Positions 15,986 to 26,260 of a DNA stretch of 42,951 nucleotides are shown piece by piece; position 1 is the stretch's first letter, and every line of letters begins with the position of its first letter. The stretch spans positions 1-42,951 of the forward strand of contig JAGHVA010000058.1 in assembly GCA_018064565.1 (NCBI GenBank). The letters run 5' to 3'. The stretch is from Candidatus Colimorpha onthohippi. Lineage in GTDB: Bacteria; Bacteroidota; Bacteroidia; Bacteroidales; P3. Both the position numbers and the translations under genes were made by a program. The notes beneath the pieces were generated by a model, which saw only the letters and a list, made by a program, of their open reading frames with translations, made no database searches and was not told the origin of the DNA.

Positions 15986-18900
15986 CTACCTGATAAGCAG
16001 AACTGTGCCAGTCTCATACTGCCATGCTTTTGTAACAATACTGGTCTGGTAATGCAACCGATAGACATACGCTCCTTGAGGACAGATTTCTCCGTCAAAA
16101 CGACCGTCCCATCCTTCGTTGATGTCAGTAGTATGAAATACCAACTGACCGCGGCGATTGTAGATAAACATCTCGAAGCCATCTATCTGACTGCTTTTTA
16201 CCATGAATCTATTATTCGACGACTCGCCAGGCGTAAACGCATTGGGGACAAACAATACAGGTTTCAAAATCGGAATTTTGGCATAGGCCGTATCACGGCA
16301 ATAGTCTGTATAGACCTCCAATGCTACCGACACTGTATCAGATACTGGATTGACTGTGTAGCGCAGCGATGGACCAACTTCACCTTGCATTACACCATCC
16401 ACATACCAATAACGAGCATATACATTGGGGTTCATATCCATTGCCTCCAAGAGTAGGTCGTCGTACGAAAAATACTCAGGTGTGGTCTTCAGCATTGCTT
16501 TTGGATTCACAATAGGATTGAGTGTGATACTCTTGGACGATGGACACAAAGCGTCATACCGATAGTCAGAATACAAGACATACGTTGTAGTAACCTTAGG
16601 CGAGACAATAATCGTGTCTTCAAATTCCTGACCTACCAAAGATGGATCTTCTGGAGTAGCTGACCACTTGTAATACTTCATATCCGTAGATAATGAAATC
16701 TCATGGAACAACTCCGAACAATTCGCATGTGAGACTAACACATTATTTGCCGAAGGCAACTCTGTCAAAAACAGAACCGTGATGCTGTCGCACCCATGAA
16801 CCGTCTGTAACGAATCATAATAAGTGCCTCCTGAAGCCAACCCTCGACCTCTAAAAATATATCCCATTCCCTCGCACATCGAATCCAATATCTCATCGTA
16901 TGTATTGTAGAACAAACTCAAGTCGAGCGTAACCAAACTATCGCATCCTTTTGTTGTTCGCAACATATATTGAGGACCAGATATAGACGCATCATACGTA
17001 ACTCCATTCAGCCACGTAAACGTATTGCACTCGTTATGGTGGTGCGTGGCAGGTGTAGCGTGATTAACAGTTAATCTTAAATGAATCACACTATCACAAT
17101 TCACAGCATTACGCAATCGTACACTCTCGGAGATAGTTGAGAACAGATAGGTGCTGTCGTTACGCCAAGTAAACGTATCGCAATGCTCTTGCACATCGTT
17201 CGACCAAGAGGTGTCTCGAACTGTAACCGTCATGATAACCATACTATCGCGCAACCCATTCGACGTGCGCAGTAAAACACTATCGACCGACGACTCAAAA
17301 AACGAGACATGATTCCAGACCAATGGTAAAGTGTTGTTACATACCGAACTATCCAAATTAACCAACCTATTAACCACTAAATGCATATACCAAACACTAT
17401 CGCACTGATGGACGCTCAACAGCGAATCAACATAAGTACTATCAATATTATAGGCATGCCCAGCAAAATAAGACCACTGATTCTCAAATATGGTATCATA
17501 CCTATCGTACTCAAAGGTAGGATATTTTTGCAGATGGAATGTCCAGACGCTGTCGCACTGTAGCGAAGAGTTGATATGGCGAATATCGGTACCCGTCTCC
17601 GTATATACATTACCAAAGAAAAATGCCACCGTATCATCACAAATAGTATCAAACCTATGATAATCGTATGTCGGATTGACCGTCAACAACATAGATACCA
17701 CACTATCCGCACCCGTATGCGCCAAGATGGTTCCCTTCATAGCGATTACACCAGATTTACTTTTACCCTCCAGCAACTCATCTGGCAGCGAATCGCTAAC
17801 AAACTCAGCATTATTCCAAATCCAAGGCAACTGATCTGCGCAGATAACCGAGTCGTCTGAGCCTGTTACATTCGGATGAACATACAAATTATATACAATC
17901 ACACTATCACACCGTTTCGCATTTCGGATGATGATGGTAGAGTCAACAATTGTGGTTTTATCGCAGAACGGAACCCCATTAAACACATAACATCCCTCCA
18001 CGAGGGTTTGATTCTCCACAATTGTATCATAAATAGTGGATGAGCTGTTGCCATATACCGTAAGGTTTAACGTTCTTACACTATCGCAACCAAAACGGGA
18101 CGTAGAATCCGAAATATACTGATGAACTCCCACAGCAACACTATTTGCAAGCAAAGTGGTGTCATGCCACTGATAATCCTCTTTCATCCTATTCTCACAT
18201 ACCACACTATCTTCTACCACATGCCATGTTGGATGCACAAAGAGATTGAACACAATATTACTGTCGGCTCCATGAGTGGTCAGGATTTTGATACGTTGCG
18301 AAGATCCTCCCTGCTTCGGGTTACCACCAAACGCATTTGCATTGAACGTAGTAGTATAACCCGCAGTAGTCCATGTATAAGGCAACTCCTGACCGCAAAC
18401 CGTGTCATAGACATTTGTGTCCCGATTCCACCATACATGAAGGTTATAACTTAACAAGCTGTCGCAACCTTTGACATTTTTAAGTTTTATCGTATAGTCT
18501 GTCACCTCTCCCCAATGTGGGATAGTATAACTCGGGTTCTGGTATGCCAGATTGCACGACCCGTCTCTAAAATAAATTCCATTGTGATAATACCCATAGT
18601 AGTAGCCATACCACCAACTGCCATGTTGATCGCTCAAGCGATTCTGAACCACTGTATCATATTCAGCCCCATACGTTACTGCATTAACAGTAAGCTTCAA
18701 TGTAACAATGCTGTCGCAACCATAACGCGCAGTCACCGCCTCATTTCTATAAGTACCGGCCGTCGATAATTTAGCTCCATTAAATGTATATGACTCATTC
18801 TCACATATTGTAACAGGCAACACATAATCATAATGAGGCAATGTATCCACCTTATAAACCAATACACTATCCGCACCCGTCGAAGCCGTAATCGTACGGA

Positions 18901-21049
18901 AATTACGCCCTATACTATTGAACGTGAAACCATGCCAGTCAAGTGGAAAATGATTATAACAAATCTGCGTATCTATCACTGTTGACGAGTTACGTTTCAC
19001 AGCCAAATTGTATATCACAATGCTATCACAACCTTCGTTCTCAATTTGAATACGATAATTTTTAACCTCATCGTTAAATACTTTTTTATACGGTGTTCCC
19101 TGATATATCGTATCGGGCAGATAGTTCTCCAATATAGTATCGTAAATAGTTCTTGTCGGATTCTGAATAGTATGCAGCGTCATGATTACCAAACTATCCG
19201 CCCCATGAATATTTCGCGTCTTGTATTCCTTGGTACCCACACTCGTAAAACGCTGTCCGTTCCATGTGAAAGGCAAATCAGTGGCGCAAATTGATGAGTC
19301 AACACGAACCGTATCGTTACGGTAAACAAATAGATGGTATTTGATAACACTATCGCATCGATTGATATTACCTTTCGCATAGCGTGCCACTCTATAACCA
19401 TCTCCCGTACCATACACATCTTTTGCCGTAAACACTTGATCATAATAAGTCTTGGGCAACTGATTCTGGACAATGGTATCAAACGCCTCTCCCTCCGAAG
19501 TGTCTTTTACACTTAAAATAACCAACACGTTACTATCACAACCGTGTACAGAAGGCAACACACAACTATAACGACCTTCTTCAACTGCCGACATACCATT
19601 ACAATAGGAATACGGATTATTGTTACATATAGTAGGCCGCTGCGTAATATTATAAGTGGGATTTACTTTAAGCGTCAGCGTGATGATGCTATCACAACCG
19701 CTGACGGTAGTGAATTTTTTGGTATATTTCTGAGCTTTTTTGCAAATAGTACCATAAAAATCGTACGTCTCGTTATCGCATATCGCCTCTTCTCTTGAAA
19801 TCGCATAACTCGGAGCCATCACGACAGTCATCTTCAACAAACTATCCGCACCCGTATGCGCCACTAAAATAGCATTCTGCTGACCCTCGCTACGGAATGT
19901 CTGACCGTTCCAACGAAATCCAGACTGCGACTCGAGCACATTTTGGCATACTGTGGAACATGCTTCTGCCGTAACATTCGGATAAATTGTTAGCCCGTAT
20001 GTGATTATGCTATCACATCCTACGGAATTAGGGACAATCACCGTCTGGTTGTTTGCTCCCGAAAGATCCGTGTAAGTATAACCGTTGTAGGTATATGGCA
20101 GCTGGTTTTGTACGATAGACTCTCCCACCGTTTTTGAGCTGCTGTGACGAACCGTGAGATTTAGCGTAATCACACTATCACACCCCACAGCATTCTGCAA
20201 AGACACCTGATCAGTGGTTGATGCCGAATATGTCCTACCAAACGGATTCCATGTATAATTATCACAGACATTCTCTGTTATCGAACTACTTGTCGAATAG
20301 TTGATTCTAAGATGCAATGTCGTGGTAGAATCACAGCCCACCGCATTCGTGGAATGATAAATCGGATTGTCAGACCGTGTATAGGTAGTACCATGCCATG
20401 TGTACTGGTCGCACTGCGTCAGCGAATATTCGTAGGAAGAAGAATAATTGACGACAAGCAACAAGGTTACCGCACTATCACAATTCACCCTATTGGAGAG
20501 ATGCGCCACATCCGTTGTACTCTCCGTATAGGTCATGTTGTTGTTTGGCCAATAGTACTCGTCGCACTGCGGACCAGGATTAAACTGACTTTGAGTACTT
20601 TTTCGGATAGTTAACTCTAATGTTTTGATACTATCACAAATATTTTTAATCGCCCCTTTTAAGGTTTTGTTATACGTGCCTGATACAGTATATGTCTCAC
20701 TTTTACCTGATGTATAATTCCATGTATAACTATCGCATACATCAATCGAAGTGGTTTTACTTGAAGTCTTGTATATGACTACATTATACACTACATGCTC
20801 GTCTTTGCCCGTTGATCCGTATTTCCGGGTAAATTTATATGGTTCACCCGTAGAAGAGGTAAACGTCTTGCCGTTAAAAGACCTTGAGTCACATGCAGTA
20901 TCATAAATTGTAGTGGTATATGCTCCCCCAGAAAAAACGGTAGTCTGAGACATGTGTTCGGTCTGCGACATCACAATATTAGCAAACGATCCGAACAGCA
21001 GCAGCGAAAACAAAGTCCGAAAATCAATATGTTTGAGCCTAATATTCAT
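15986..21049 (-). CDS. Giant Cys-repeat secreted protein, T9SS type B sorting domain (copy 2)
   Basis: A 1687-residue exported protein, probably surface-attached or released by the type 9 secretion system. It has a signal peptide (about 1-29) and an N-terminal cap. Four CDxYTW...GCDS repeats follow (about 101-300), then a long block of three alternating repeat types (about 308-1280). After that come two more CDxYTW-type repeats, one further GCDS repeat, and a non-repeat region (about 1432-1597). The C-terminal domain (about 1598-1687) reads VPNAFTPGESSNN, EMFIYNRRGQLVF, INEGWDGRFDG and CPQGAYVYRL, the gliding-motility-associated / CHU_C type B sorting domain. Repeats of this GCDS kind occur in many Bacteroidetes exoproteins; their role is unproven, adhesion being the usual guess. 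It lies 58 bases after its paralogue and is probably cotranscribed. Confidence 0.92.
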   Translation of the reverse strand: MNIRLKHIDFRTLFSLLLFGSFANIVMSQTEHMSQTTVFSGGAYTTTIYDTACDSRSFNGKTFTSSTGEPYKFTRKYGSTGKDEHVVYNVVIYKTSSKTTSIDVCDSYTWNYTSGKSETYTVSGTYNKTLKGAIKNICDSIKTLELTIRKSTQSQFNPGPQCDEYYWPNNNMTYTESTTDVAHLSNRVNCDSAVTLLLVVNYSSSYEYSLTQCDQYTWHGTTYTRSDNPIYHSTNAVGCDSTTTLHLRINYSTSSSITENVCDNYTWNPFGRTYSASTTDQVSLQNAVGCDSVITLNLTVRHSSSKTVGESIVQNQLPYTYNGYTYTDLSGANNQTVIVPNSVGCDSIITYGLTIYPNVTAEACSTVCQNVLESQSGFRWNGQTFRSEGQQNAILVAHTGADSLLKMTVVMAPSYAISREEAICDNETYDFYGTICKKAQKYTKKFTTVSGCDSIITLTLKVNPTYNITQRPTICNNNPYSYCNGMSAVEEGRYSCVLPSVHGCDSNVLVILSVKDTSEGEAFDTIVQNQLPKTYYDQVFTAKDVYGTGDGYRVARYAKGNINRCDSVIKYHLFVYRNDTVRVDSSICATDLPFTWNGQRFTSVGTKEYKTRNIHGADSLVIMTLHTIQNPTRTIYDTILENYLPDTIYQGTPYKKVFNDEVKNYRIQIENEGCDSIVIYNLAVKRNSSTVIDTQICYNHFPLDWHGFTFNSIGRNFRTITASTGADSVLVYKVDTLPHYDYVLPVTICENESYTFNGAKLSTAGTYRNEAVTARYGCDSIVTLKLTVNAVTYGAEYDTVVQNRLSDQHGSWWYGYYYGYYHNGIYFRDGSCNLAYQNPSYTIPHWGEVTDYTIKLKNVKGCDSLLSYNLHVWWNRDTNVYDTVCGQELPYTWTTAGYTTTFNANAFGGNPKQGGSSQRIKILTTHGADSNIVFNLFVHPTWHVVEDSVVCENRMKEDYQWHDTTLLANSVAVGVHQYISDSTSRFGCDSVRTLNLTVYGNSSSTIYDTIVENQTLVEGCYVFNGVPFCDKTTIVDSTIIIRNAKRCDSVIVYNLYVHPNVTGSDDSVICADQLPWIWNNAEFVSDSLPDELLEGKSKSGVIAMKGTILAHTGADSVVSMLLTVNPTYDYHRFDTICDDTVAFFFGNVYTETGTDIRHINSSLQCDSVWTFHLQKYPTFEYDRYDTIFENQWSYFAGHAYNIDSTYVDSLLSVHQCDSVWYMHLVVNRLVNLDSSVCNNTLPLVWNHVSFFESSVDSVLLRTSNGLRDSMVIMTVTVRDTSWSNDVQEHCDTFTWRNDSTYLFSTISESVRLRNAVNCDSVIHLRLTVNHATPATHHHNECNTFTWLNGVTYDASISGPQYMLRTTKGCDSLVTLDLSLFYNTYDEILDSMCEGMGYIFRGRGLASGGTYYDSLQTVHGCDSITVLFLTELPSANNVLVSHANCSELFHEISLSTDMKYYKWSATPEDPSLVGQEFEDTIIVSPKVTTTYVLYSDYRYDALCPSSKSITLNPIVNPKAMLKTTPEYFSYDDLLLEAMDMNPNVYARYWYVDGVMQGEVGPSLRYTVNPVSDTVSVALEVYTDYCRDTAYAKIPILKPVLFVPNAFTPGESSNNRFMVKSSQIDGFEMFIYNRRGQLVFHTTDINEGWDGRFDGEICPQGAYVYRLHYQTSIVTKAWQYETGTVLLIR
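17210..20128 (-). repeat. Coding repeat block of alternating B, C and D modules in copy 2
   Basis: Residues about 308-1280 of the 1687-residue protein. Module B begins with a cysteine-free (I/V)xNQLPYTYNG-like stretch and ends in CDS. Module C begins IC..xLPFTWNG and ends in GADS. Module D begins IC and ends in GCDS. Modules are about 45-75 residues. The order is BCDD, BC, BCD, BCD, BCD, BC. Repeats are diverged at DNA level; this is a protein repeat, not an array of identical DNA units. Confidence 0.85.
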
Positions 21050-21107
21050 AGGATTATCAAAATTAGCAAAGTAAGTATGTACAAATCTATGATTTCAATA
21101 TATAAAC

Positions 21108-24100
21108 CTATCTTAACAACATTATAGTACCTGTAACCTCTTGATAGGAATCTGGCTTGGCAATATCTCGATATCGAATGGTATAGATATACGATCCCTG
21201 CGCACAGAACACATCATTATGCTTGCCATCCCATCCTTGATTGATATCTCTTGTCTTGAATACCAACTGACCTGAACGATTGTAGATATACATCTCAAAT
21301 TCCAAGATACCTACACCTTTTGCCATAAACACGTTGTTAGTTGACAGATATGGTGTAAACGCATTAGGCAAATATAACGTAGGTTTGCGCATCGGTATAA
21401 CCGAATAAGCCGAATCTCTGCATAATCCGTTGTCAACTTCCAGCATTACCTTGACCGAATCCAACGACTCATTAGCCAGATAACGATACACACTATTATG
21501 CTCCCCATTCTGCATAAAATCGTTGATGTACCAATTGCGAACCTCGTATTGCTCACCAATATCATAAGCCTCTACCCATAAGTTATCATACGACAGATAC
21601 TCTGGAGAAGTACGTATTACCGCCTTAGGCAGCGACAACGGCATAAAACTAATTGAGGAACTGGCTGGACAACGAGGAGACTCAACATAATCTGCATACA
21701 TGTAATACGTTGTAGGCTGACTGGGCTTGACTCTTATGCGACTGTTAAACTCTTGATTCAACAACGAAGAGTCAACGGGTACTGACGACCACTTGAAATA
21801 ATCCACATCCGTTGAAACCGTAAGTTCATACGTTGAGTCGGCACAATACTTGGTTGACATAATCTCAATCAGCGGTGTGGGCAATTCCGTCAAATGCAAC
21901 ACAGTGATACTGTCGCAACCCTCTATCGTGTATAACGAATCGAAATACGTACCAGCACGTGTCAACCATCTGCCTCGGAAATTGTATCGATGTCCCAAAC
22001 ATACAGAATCCGAATACTCATGATATGTGGAATATGGGACATGCAAATCCAATGTTACCAAACTATCGCATCCATGTATGGTCTTGAACAATTTTTGCGG
22101 ACCATAGATAGTACTCGTATAGGTATGGCCATCGACCCATGTATGTGAATTACATTTTATCAAGTGGTCGCCTGTCTCTACTGAATAATACACCACCAAA
22201 TCCAGATGCACCACACTATCACAACCAACGCTATTGGTAAACATACGGTATGGTTTCGTTGTGGAAACGGTATATGTCAAACCGTTATCCCATGTATAGA
22301 CATCACAGACCTCGTGATGATCGTAAATAGCCGACGTATCCAGGATTGTGATATCTAAAACCAATAGGCTGTCAGCACCACGAGATCCCTCAAGGACAAC
22401 GGTGTCAACCATTGTTTGACGATAGCTATTTGTGTGCCACTCAAACGGCACATGATTGTTACATACCAACGTGTCGAAAAATGTAACCTGGTTGACCCAT
22501 AAGTGCATTGTGGTCAAACTATCGCAATGATGAATGCTCTTGGTCCCATAAAAATAATCGCCAATTTCAAAACAGTCGTAAGGTCCAAACACATACGGAT
22601 TGACTGGACTATAAATGCCATACATAGCCGCCTTATCCACCTGTGTGCTATAATACGCAGTATCGTAATACTCATCATTATACAAACGGTAAATACGCAA
22701 CAAGATAGACGACACACTGTCGCATCCTAAATAAGACCTTAACGTATCATCATAACGGAAGGTTTTATCGGTGGTTGGCGATGAAAATTGGAAAGTGGTG
22801 TCGTTGAAGTGAAACGTTTGATCGGCACATATGGTGTCGTAAAATACGGTATCAAAAGTCGGATTCACATGCACATGCATTGTCAATGTACTATCAGCAT
22901 CAGTCGATGCGATAAGCTTTACTTGCTGTGCAATATCGCCACTCCGGAAAGATTCTGATGGCAACGAAGCTGCATAAAATGTCTTTCCGTTCCATACAAA
23001 CGGCAGTTGACTATAACAGATTGTGTCGAAAGCATCGGCAAAGACGTTACGCCGAATACGCAATGAATACGTTACAGCACTATCACACCCATATATATTT
23101 TGGATGTGTATCAGCGAATCCACAATATCGTCCTCAAAAATATAGCCATGGTAGTTATATGGAAGGCTATTCTCAACTACACTCTCAAGAACGACTCCTT
23201 CTGTATTTGCGCGAGGAGTTAGGTTAAGCCGCATGATACTATCGCAGCCATACATCGACACTGAATCACCTACATAATCTTTAGGCAAAGATCCTTCTGG
23301 GGGCATGATACTTTTGTGCCGCCAAACCAATGGAATATCTTTGGACGCCAGACAGCTGTTTAATGTGTCGTATTGCGCATATTCAGGATGAACGGTTAGA
23401 CGCATCGTCAGCAAACTATCAGCACCTGCTGCTGTATGAAGCAACACAATCGTATCAATCCTCCCCGCCTGGGTAGCAAAACTGGATTCAGGGTCTTGCC
23501 GGAGACTATCAGCCACAAAACGCACATTATTCCACACATACGGCAACTGAGAGTAACAAATCTCTCTATCCGCGGTAGCTCGGACATTGGGATGCAACAC
23601 CAACGTGTAATGCACATTGCTGTCGCAATAGGGTTTTGCCGCACGACTGCCAACCACATCTTCTACTACAGTATCGCCCAACATGAAATCCGACAGCCTG
23701 AACGTCCTTGACAAAAAGGTATATGGCAACTGATTTTCCACTACCGACTGTTCGATTGTGTCAAACCGAGGTGTATCAACCACAAGCCTTAGGCGAACCA
23801 CACTATCGCAACTATACGATGCAGTATGCAAACTATCTGACCAAAACACTGATGTATCAAAATCATGAGCAGCAAAACGAACTACAGTCCCCTTGCAAAC
23901 AGCACTATCTATCACATAGTCATACGCAGGGTACGTATGCATCCTGAGCACAAGGACACTGTCTTCGCCTCCACTCGCTGTATGCCTATCATACAACGTA
24001 CCTTTTTGTTGAAACTCAACACCTCTCCATGTAAATGGGAAAAGATTCTCACAAATAAAAGTATCTACTGGAAACTGCTGATTCCACCTGACATTCACCG

Positions 24101-26027
24101 TATAATCAATGATACTATCACAATTATTTGCGTTGGCTATAATCACCTTTGTATGAGAGATGCTATCCTCAAACCGATGCCCGTGGAACGTAAATCCCAA
24201 TCCATTCTCCACCACCGTAGTATCCTTAACACTATACGTATTCTGTTTGATTTTTAGACGCATCAAGACAATACTATCTGCTACCGTATCGTGGTATGAC
24301 ACCGTTGAAAACAACGTCTGAGTCTGCTCACCCTGTTCCGAAAAGACTTTACCGTTCCATGTAAACGGAATACTATTTTCACAAATGGAGGAATCAACAG
24401 TCACACGGATATTGGGAATCACTTTTAGATTGTACTGAATCAAACTATCACAACCCGCAGCGTTTTTGATTTTTACTGCCGTATTACTAAACCCGCTAAG
24501 ATCTCTGCATATCTTACCATTATAATTATACGGCAAACTGGTCTCTACGATAGTGTCATATACTGTACTCATTGTTGATGACGAAATCCGGAGTTTGAGG
24601 TGAGTAATACTATCACAATCATACACTTTGGTTTTTTTTCTATCCTCATCCTCGTAGGTTCCTGCATTTTTATAGGTAGTCTCGTTAAATGTGTATTGAC
24701 TTGGCTTGCAGATGCCCGTATCGATTGTATTGTTGTACGATGGATGGATATGAAGCGTCAGTGCCACAGTACTATCCGCTCCTGTAGAGGCACCCCCAAT
24801 TATTACATGACGCAGGGTAGTGTCTTCCCTATCTGCTGGGAAAGCATCCTCGAACGAATATTCATACCATACAAACGGCACTTCGTTGTCACACACATTG
24901 GAATCCGTATAACCCGTAACATTCCACGATACATGCAACGTAAAACTCACAACGCTATCGCACCCTGCCGCATTCAAAGAGTCAATCCGGCAATTTGTAA
25001 CCTCTCCATGAAACGTGGTATCAAAAAAATCAAATGGCAAGAAACGTTCTGGCACTGTCTTGGTAATCGTACTTGACGTATTATTGCGCAATCTCAAATT
25101 AAGAATCATTGATGAGTCGCACATATTCCTATTCATCAAACTCAATGTATCGTGCGCACTGCCGGAATATTTCTGACCATTATACGACCATACATAGTAC
25201 TCATCCACACATGTGTCAACATTGTCCCGAATGGTATCCGTGCTGAATATATCCAGATGCAGCACTCTCAAGGAATCACAGTTCTCGGCATTGGCCTCCG
25301 AATGCACAACCGAGTCGGTCGTTGAAACGGTATAAACACTATCGTTCCAATCCCAATAATACCTATCGCAACCACGATCATACCCCTCGCTACGCGACTT
25401 ATGACGAATCGTAAGGTTTAGCGTACTATACTTTTTGCAGACGCCATCAGTTCCGGTAACTATCTTTGTCTCTGTACTTTCTGTATAGGTACTATCCGAT
25501 AACGGCCAATAATATTCATCACACTTGCTTTCCTCAATAAGCTTATTCGACGACTCGACAATTGTAAGATTCAACGTTCTAATACTATCACATTGCATAG
25601 CATTTTTACCTACCATCTTCACGATCGTAGAGGTAGTACTACTATACAATACCGTATCCCCAACCCATTCAAAAGAATCACAAGCAACTTCTACATCCTC
25701 AACACGACTATTAGTCCGCAAATACAACCGCAAAGTAATCACTGAGTCATAATACTTACCGTTTTTGTAAATTGTTTCTGTGATTTCATCATCTATAACT
25801 TTAACGCCTCCGTCATTGTTAGGATTTGAATAAGGCTTTCCTAAACAAGAATACGTCACACAAGCAGTATCCACAACACTCGTTCTAAACGTTCCTTCCA
25901 CACCTTGTCTTGGAGATACAGGATCAAATGTTGTGATTATCGTCGGCACCCATTGCGCTTGCACTACCGATGAAAACAAGAAAAACAAAGTAAGAAATGC
26001 CCACTTACGATTTTTTCCAAACTTCAT
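21108..26027 (-). CDS. Giant Cys-repeat secreted protein, T9SS type B sorting domain (copy 1)
   Basis: A paralogue of the next gene downstream. From the ATG at 26027 it has 1639 residues and a good signal peptide (M-K-F-G-K-N-R-K then a hydrophobic core ending VVQAQ). The frame is open to an ATG at 26051 and a TTG at 26057. After a cap come four CDxYYW...CDS repeats and a block of B, C and D modules, then two CDxYTW repeats, a final GCDS repeat and a non-repeat stretch. The last about 90 residues form a type B sorting domain: LPNAFTPYLSTNN, EMYIYNRSGQLVF, INQGWDGKHND, CAQGSYIYTI. Export by the Sec pathway and then T9SS is inferred from these ends. It is probably the first gene of a two-gene operon. 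Confidence 0.92.
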   Translation of the reverse strand: MKFGKNRKWAFLTLFFLFSSVVQAQWVPTIITTFDPVSPRQGVEGTFRTSVVDTACVTYSCLGKPYSNPNNDGGVKVIDDEITETIYKNGKYYDSVITLRLYLRTNSRVEDVEVACDSFEWVGDTVLYSSTTSTIVKMVGKNAMQCDSIRTLNLTIVESSNKLIEESKCDEYYWPLSDSTYTESTETKIVTGTDGVCKKYSTLNLTIRHKSRSEGYDRGCDRYYWDWNDSVYTVSTTDSVVHSEANAENCDSLRVLHLDIFSTDTIRDNVDTCVDEYYVWSYNGQKYSGSAHDTLSLMNRNMCDSSMILNLRLRNNTSSTITKTVPERFLPFDFFDTTFHGEVTNCRIDSLNAAGCDSVVSFTLHVSWNVTGYTDSNVCDNEVPFVWYEYSFEDAFPADREDTTLRHVIIGGASTGADSTVALTLHIHPSYNNTIDTGICKPSQYTFNETTYKNAGTYEDEDRKKTKVYDCDSITHLKLRISSSTMSTVYDTIVETSLPYNYNGKICRDLSGFSNTAVKIKNAAGCDSLIQYNLKVIPNIRVTVDSSICENSIPFTWNGKVFSEQGEQTQTLFSTVSYHDTVADSIVLMRLKIKQNTYSVKDTTVVENGLGFTFHGHRFEDSISHTKVIIANANNCDSIIDYTVNVRWNQQFPVDTFICENLFPFTWRGVEFQQKGTLYDRHTASGGEDSVLVLRMHTYPAYDYVIDSAVCKGTVVRFAAHDFDTSVFWSDSLHTASYSCDSVVRLRLVVDTPRFDTIEQSVVENQLPYTFLSRTFRLSDFMLGDTVVEDVVGSRAAKPYCDSNVHYTLVLHPNVRATADREICYSQLPYVWNNVRFVADSLRQDPESSFATQAGRIDTIVLLHTAAGADSLLTMRLTVHPEYAQYDTLNSCLASKDIPLVWRHKSIMPPEGSLPKDYVGDSVSMYGCDSIMRLNLTPRANTEGVVLESVVENSLPYNYHGYIFEDDIVDSLIHIQNIYGCDSAVTYSLRIRRNVFADAFDTICYSQLPFVWNGKTFYAASLPSESFRSGDIAQQVKLIASTDADSTLTMHVHVNPTFDTVFYDTICADQTFHFNDTTFQFSSPTTDKTFRYDDTLRSYLGCDSVSSILLRIYRLYNDEYYDTAYYSTQVDKAAMYGIYSPVNPYVFGPYDCFEIGDYFYGTKSIHHCDSLTTMHLWVNQVTFFDTLVCNNHVPFEWHTNSYRQTMVDTVVLEGSRGADSLLVLDITILDTSAIYDHHEVCDVYTWDNGLTYTVSTTKPYRMFTNSVGCDSVVHLDLVVYYSVETGDHLIKCNSHTWVDGHTYTSTIYGPQKLFKTIHGCDSLVTLDLHVPYSTYHEYSDSVCLGHRYNFRGRWLTRAGTYFDSLYTIEGCDSITVLHLTELPTPLIEIMSTKYCADSTYELTVSTDVDYFKWSSVPVDSSLLNQEFNSRIRVKPSQPTTYYMYADYVESPRCPASSSISFMPLSLPKAVIRTSPEYLSYDNLWVEAYDIGEQYEVRNWYINDFMQNGEHNSVYRYLANESLDSVKVMLEVDNGLCRDSAYSVIPMRKPTLYLPNAFTPYLSTNNVFMAKGVGILEFEMYIYNRSGQLVFKTRDINQGWDGKHNDVFCAQGSYIYTIRYRDIAKPDSYQEVTGTIMLLR
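22338..25061 (-). repeat. Coding repeat block of alternating B, C and D modules in copy 1
   Basis: The block equivalent to 17210-20128, in module order BCD, BC, BCD, BCD, BCD, BC. It matches the downstream paralogue in register apart from one extra D module there. B modules read like VVENQLPYTF...CDS and C modules like ICYSQLPFVWNG...ADS. Confidence 0.85.
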
Positions 26028-26127
26028 GATATACAGATTACGGCTATTCATAAACAACTATAACACAAAAGGTCACACTCTATCTTAGAAGTGACTATTA
26101 AGACAATAAGTACAATAACTCAATCTG

Positions 26128-26135
26128 CAAAAATA
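26128..26135 (-). promoter_or_regulatory. Putative -7 box for the giant repeat protein operon
   Basis: The minus strand reads TATTTTTG followed by C, fitting TAnnTTTG, about 100 bases before the ATG at 26027. The nearest upstream TTG is 25 bases away instead of 19-20, so the assignment is tentative. The surrounding 26058-26203 interval contains no other feature I can support. Confidence 0.4.
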
Positions 26136-26203
26136 CACTTTTTTTTCGTTACGGATAGCACAAAAAACAATATATCATAAAATTCGTATTTATTTTGCTT
26201 GAC

Positions 26204-26237
26204 AAAAAAAAGACCACCTGCACTAATACAGATGGTC
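26204..26237 (-). terminator. Intrinsic terminator after the HIT family gene
   Basis: On the minus strand GACCATCTG pairs with CAGGTGGTC (one T-G wobble) around an 8-base loop, followed by eight T residues. It lies 23 bases after the HIT gene stop. Confidence 0.85.
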
Positions 26238-26260
26238 AATTATACATGACGATAACAAAA

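Noticed and set aside
15986..26057. A possible CRISPR array or satellite in the repeat-rich 10 kb
   Set aside because: The repetition is at protein level, with diverged DNA and unequal unit lengths inside two long intact reading frames.
26149..26203. A -33 element for the giant repeat protein operon
   Set aside because: TTG candidates are 25 bases or more from the -7 box, outside the 19-20 base spacing.
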